NCBI GenBank assembly: GCA_016792625.1
Contig: JAEUKK010000139.1
Span: 17,617-81,616, forward strand
Reading direction: 5' to 3'
DNA length: 64,000 bases
Source of the DNA: Deltaproteobacteria bacterium
GTDB lineage: Bacteria > Myxococcota_A > UBA796 > UBA2385
Both the position numbers and the translations under genes were made by a program. Numbering within the stretch: the first letter of the stretch is position 1; every line of letters starts with the position of its first letter. Below, piece by piece: positions 61,779-64,000 of this stretch. Under the pieces are notes generated by a model. That model was not told the origin of the DNA, ran no database searches, and was given only the letters and a program-made list of their open reading frames with translations.

Positions 61779-62417
61779 TCAGCGCGCGCGCCAAACGACG
61801 AGCCGCAGGGCGTCCTCGGGGGTCTCGGGGTGGTGCTCCACCCGGCCGCGGCCCCCATGGCAGGGGCCCGCCCACGCCCACGCGCGCCCGCGCGGGTCGC
61901 GCGCGGCGACCGGGGCCCCGGGGCAGAGCGCGGCGATGGCCTCGCTGAGCGGGCGCAGGCGGTCGGGGTCGAAGGGCGCGGGGCGGGGCGCCACCGCCTC
62001 GGCGGGCAGGCTCAGGGCGAATGCCTCGAGCTTGTCGTCCAGCAGGGCATAGGCGCCGTCGACCCCCGCATGCTGGGCGACCACCACCCGCGGGCCGCGC
62101 TGCGGCAGCCCGTCGAGCAGCCGGTGGGGCGCCCCGGCGGCGCGCAGGCCGGCCAGCAGCCCAGGTCGGTCGAGCAAGCCCCGGTCCAGCGCGCCGGCCT
62201 CGCGGTGGCCGCCCGCCCAGATCGCCGCGTCCGCCGCGGTGAGCGCGGCCCGCAGCGCGGCCTCGTTCATGCCGATCACGGCCGCTGCGGCGAGGGGCCC
62301 GGCGGAGGGGGCGGCGCCGCGCACCTCGGGGCTCACCAGGGCGAACATGACCACCAGCACACCCATCCCGAGGATGGCGGCGCGGCGCGCGCCGCCCGGG
62401 CGCAGGTGGGCGCCCAT
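61779..62417 (-). CDS. Single-pass membrane protein of unknown function
   Basis: A 212-residue protein with one membrane helix (AAILGMGVLVVMFALVS, about 14-30). A probably extracytoplasmic Ala/Arg/Leu-rich domain follows, ending LRLVVWRAR. Its segments VIGMNEAALRAALTAADAAIWAGG and RVVVAQHAGVDGAYALLDD look alpha/beta. No family recognised. Its ATG shares one base with the stop of the HEAT/CsgG-like gene (TGATG), so it is translationally coupled. Confidence 0.6.
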   Translation of the reverse strand: MGAHLRPGGARRAAILGMGVLVVMFALVSPEVRGAAPSAGPLAAAAVIGMNEAALRAALTAADAAIWAGGHREAGALDRGLLDRPGLLAGLRAAGAPHRLLDGLPQRGPRVVVAQHAGVDGAYALLDDKLEAFALSLPAEAVAPRPAPFDPDRLRPLSEAIAALCPGAPVAARDPRGRAWAWAGPCHGGRGRVEHHPETPEDALRLVVWRAR

Positions 62418-63490
62418 CAAAAGGTCCGCAGCAGGCGGGCGGCGCAGGCCCGCTGCAGGGCGGCGAGATCGTGGGTGCTGCCCGCCGCCGAGGTCGCCTG
62501 CACCTCGCCGGTGGCGACGACGACGCGCTTGGCCACGCAGGTCACCTCGTCGCCGACCCGGCTGACGCTGCCCAAGACCACCTGATCGGCGCGCAGCAGG
62601 GCGCCTACGCGCACCGCCCCCTCTTGGCTGGCCGCGGGGCCGCGCAGCTCGGCCAGGGCCTGCTCGAGCTGACGGCGCTCGACCACGCGGGCGCCCTGCC
62701 CCTCGGCGATCGCGGCGGTGAAGCTGTCTTGGAGGCTGGCGGCGAAGGGCGCCAGATCGGCGGTCTGCGCCGAGAAGGGCAGGACCGCGACGACGGCGGC
62801 CTGCGCCGGCCCGCCGAGCCGGGCCAGCGCCGCCTCGGCCGCGAGGCGCACGGTGGCGTCTAGGTCGGTGTTCTTGACGCGAGACAGGGCGGGGCGGGCC
62901 GCCTCGACCCCACGTTGGCCGAGCGCGGTGACCGCGGCGCGCCGCACCTCGGGGTGGGCGTCGAGGCGGGCGATCTCGATGAGCGCGGGGCCAGGGTCCC
63001 CGCCGGGGGCCATGCCGAGCAGGGCCGCGGCGGAGCGGCGGGTGGTCCAGCCGGGGGCGGCGCGGCCGAGGCGGGCCAGCGCGCCCTGGAGCGCCGCGGC
63101 GCCGGGCTCGACCCCCGCGGCGAGGCGGGCGCCCAAGGCCCGCTCGGCCGCGGCGACCACCTCGGGATCGACGTCCTGGAGGGCAGAGAGCAGGGCTTGG
63201 TCGACCGTCGGATCGGCGAGGCTGCCCCCGTGCGCGGCGAGGCCAGCGATGGCCAGCCGGCGGACCGCCCGGTCGGCGTCGCCCGCGGCCCGGGCCAGGG
63301 CCGGGATCGCGGCGGGGTCGCGGCGGCGGGCCAGCTCGTCGATGAGCGCGGCGCGGTCGGCGGGGCCGGCCTCCTCGAGCCGGCTGAGCAGCGCGGCGGT
63401 GGGCTTGCGGCTCAGCCGGGCGGCGGCGGCGGGCGCGCCGATCAGCAGCAGCAGGGCGATCGGCGCGGCGCGGCAGAGGGCGCGGGGCAT
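62417..63490 (-). CDS. Exported HEAT-repeat protein with CsgG/LpoB-like domain
   Basis: A 357-residue exported protein. The signal peptide ends about APAAAARL. Residues 40-215 form HEAT-type helical repeats (PAAIPALARAAGDADRAVRRLAIAGLA, HPEVRRAAVTALGQRG). Residues 225-355 (VVAVLPFSAQTADLAPFAASL, ARVVERRQLEQALAEL, ADQVVLGSVSRVGDE) match the CsgG/FlgO/LpoB-type periplasmic fold, in which the protein takes part in outer-membrane or cell-wall complexes. The ATG 63490 has GGAGCCCCG directly upstream. It is first in the unit with the next two genes. Confidence 0.75.
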   Translation of the reverse strand: MPRALCRAAPIALLLLIGAPAAAARLSRKPTAALLSRLEEAGPADRAALIDELARRRDPAAIPALARAAGDADRAVRRLAIAGLAAHGGSLADPTVDQALLSALQDVDPEVVAAAERALGARLAAGVEPGAAALQGALARLGRAAPGWTTRRSAAALLGMAPGGDPGPALIEIARLDAHPEVRRAAVTALGQRGVEAARPALSRVKNTDLDATVRLAAEAALARLGGPAQAAVVAVLPFSAQTADLAPFAASLQDSFTAAIAEGQGARVVERRQLEQALAELRGPAASQEGAVRVGALLRADQVVLGSVSRVGDEVTCVAKRVVVATGEVQATSAAGSTHDLAALQRACAARLLRTF

Positions 63491-63537
63491 CGGGGCTCCA
63501 ATCAAAGAAGGAACTAAGGAGGAGGGCTGCGGGCGGC

Positions 63538-64000
63538 TCAGCCGGCCTCGCGCACGACGGGCGGGGGCGCGGCGCCGGTGCCGCCGGACGCCCCCGGTTC
63601 GGTGCGGCAATTCGGGGCGGGCGCTGGCGCACCCAGGGCACCTGAGGCGCCGGGCTGGCCAGCGGGCCCGCTCCCCCCGGCGGGCGCGCCGGCGCCGCCG
63701 AGGCCGCCGCTGCCCGCGGGGCCGGCCGCGCCGCCGGGGCCCGCCCCGCCCGCGCCGCCGTCTCTGCCGGCAGGGCCGCCGGGACCGCCGCGCCCAGGCG
63801 CGCTCTCGAGGCGCAGGCTCTGGCGGGCCCGCGCCCGGAAGGCCGCGGAGCCCTCGATGCGGAGCTGAATCTGGCCGCCGTCCCCGCCGCGCCCGCCCGG
63901 GCCGCCGTCTCCGCCGCAGCCGCCCGGGGCCGCTGCGCCGCCCGCGCCGCCCCGGGCTCCGTCGCCGCCCGGCCCGCCCTTGCCGCCGGGGCCCACCTGC
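63538..64000 (-). CDS. Glycine-rich collagen-like protein, 5' end cut by the window edge
   Basis: The frame stays open to the right window edge, so the N-terminus is missing. Two blocks of Gly-Pro-Ala/Gly-Gly repeats flank a short non-repetitive part (QIQLRIEGSAAFRARARQSLRLE), a beta-strand-like segment. Gly-rich sequences of this kind occur in secreted filamentous proteins, but high GC makes Gly/Ala/Pro/Arg runs easy to form in any frame, so the call is tentative. The HEAT/CsgG-like gene begins 47 bases after the stop. Confidence 0.5.
   Translation of the reverse strand, partial: QVGPGGKGGPGGDGARGGAGGAAAPGGCGGDGGPGGRGGDGGQIQLRIEGSAAFRARARQSLRLESAPGRGGPGGPAGRDGGAGGAGPGGAAGPAGSGGLGGAGAPAGGSGPAGQPGASGALGAPAPAPNCRTEPGASGGTGAAPPPVVREAG

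Overview
The window is very GC-rich, densely coded and chromosomal in character. It most resembles a myxobacterium-like member of the Myxococcota or a related deltaproteobacterial lineage. The signs are a MYXO-CTERM-type C-terminus on a giant secreted protein, MopE-type and thrombospondin type 3 (calcium-binding) repeat proteins, a DUF1592/DUF1552 gene pair, many lipoproteins with Asp/Gly-rich linkers, and a multidomain enzyme matching the architecture of ElbD, the myxobacterial ether-lipid enzyme. I see no rRNA, tRNA, CRISPR array, insertion sequence or phage module.

Layout, left to right. 1-8297 (minus): a 1,707-residue coiled-coil protein, a TGS1-like methyltransferase, a PEGA-like secreted protein and a membrane endonuclease/exonuclease/phosphatase-fold protein cut by the window edge. 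8516-10551 (plus): an NTF2-like protein and a DUF4114/TSP3 secreted protein. 10637-14247 (minus): a translationally coupled DUF1592-DUF1552 pair. 14425-16392: an ABC-F ATPase. 16571-18860 (minus): a lipoprotein, a DUF218 protein and a solitary flagellin. 19368-25183 (plus): a two-ended zinc-ribbon protein coupled to a group II truncated haemoglobin, then a TonB-dependent receptor coupled to a lipoprotein. 25413-33667 (minus): the ether-lipid-type locus (HAD-IB phosphatase, LarA-like protein, ElbD-like five-part enzyme, SDR). 34396-39951 (minus): NfeD protease, FloA flotillin, a small ORF, an unknown 530-residue protein and a propeller-like lipoprotein. 40058-42633 (minus): lipoprotein, small helical protein, secreted EEP enzyme. 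42827-46672: a 1,281-residue surface protein with eleven 46-residue MopE-type repeats and a long TSP3 tract. 46770-52889: a small membrane protein, a small helical protein with an alkylglycerol-monooxygenase-like enzyme, a histidine kinase and a three-gene membrane operon. 52946-64000: a soluble chemoreceptor, an RRM/RGG RNA-binding protein, TapT, an F420-NADP-oxidoreductase-like protein, a fatty-acid desaturase, DUF1905, a group I truncated haemoglobin, a secreted propeller protein, a HEAT/CsgG-like protein and a Gly-rich collagen-like fragment.

The most coherent theme is membrane lipid chemistry: an ether-lipid synthesis locus, an alkylglycerol-monooxygenase-like enzyme about 14 kb away that could cleave such ether bonds, a front-end-type desaturase, and an NfeD-FloA membrane-microdomain operon. 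Most other genes encode exported proteins of unknown role. Starts were chosen from Shine-Dalgarno matches (typically GGAGG or GGAG 4-10 bases upstream). GTG starts and 1- or 4-base start/stop overlaps are common here.
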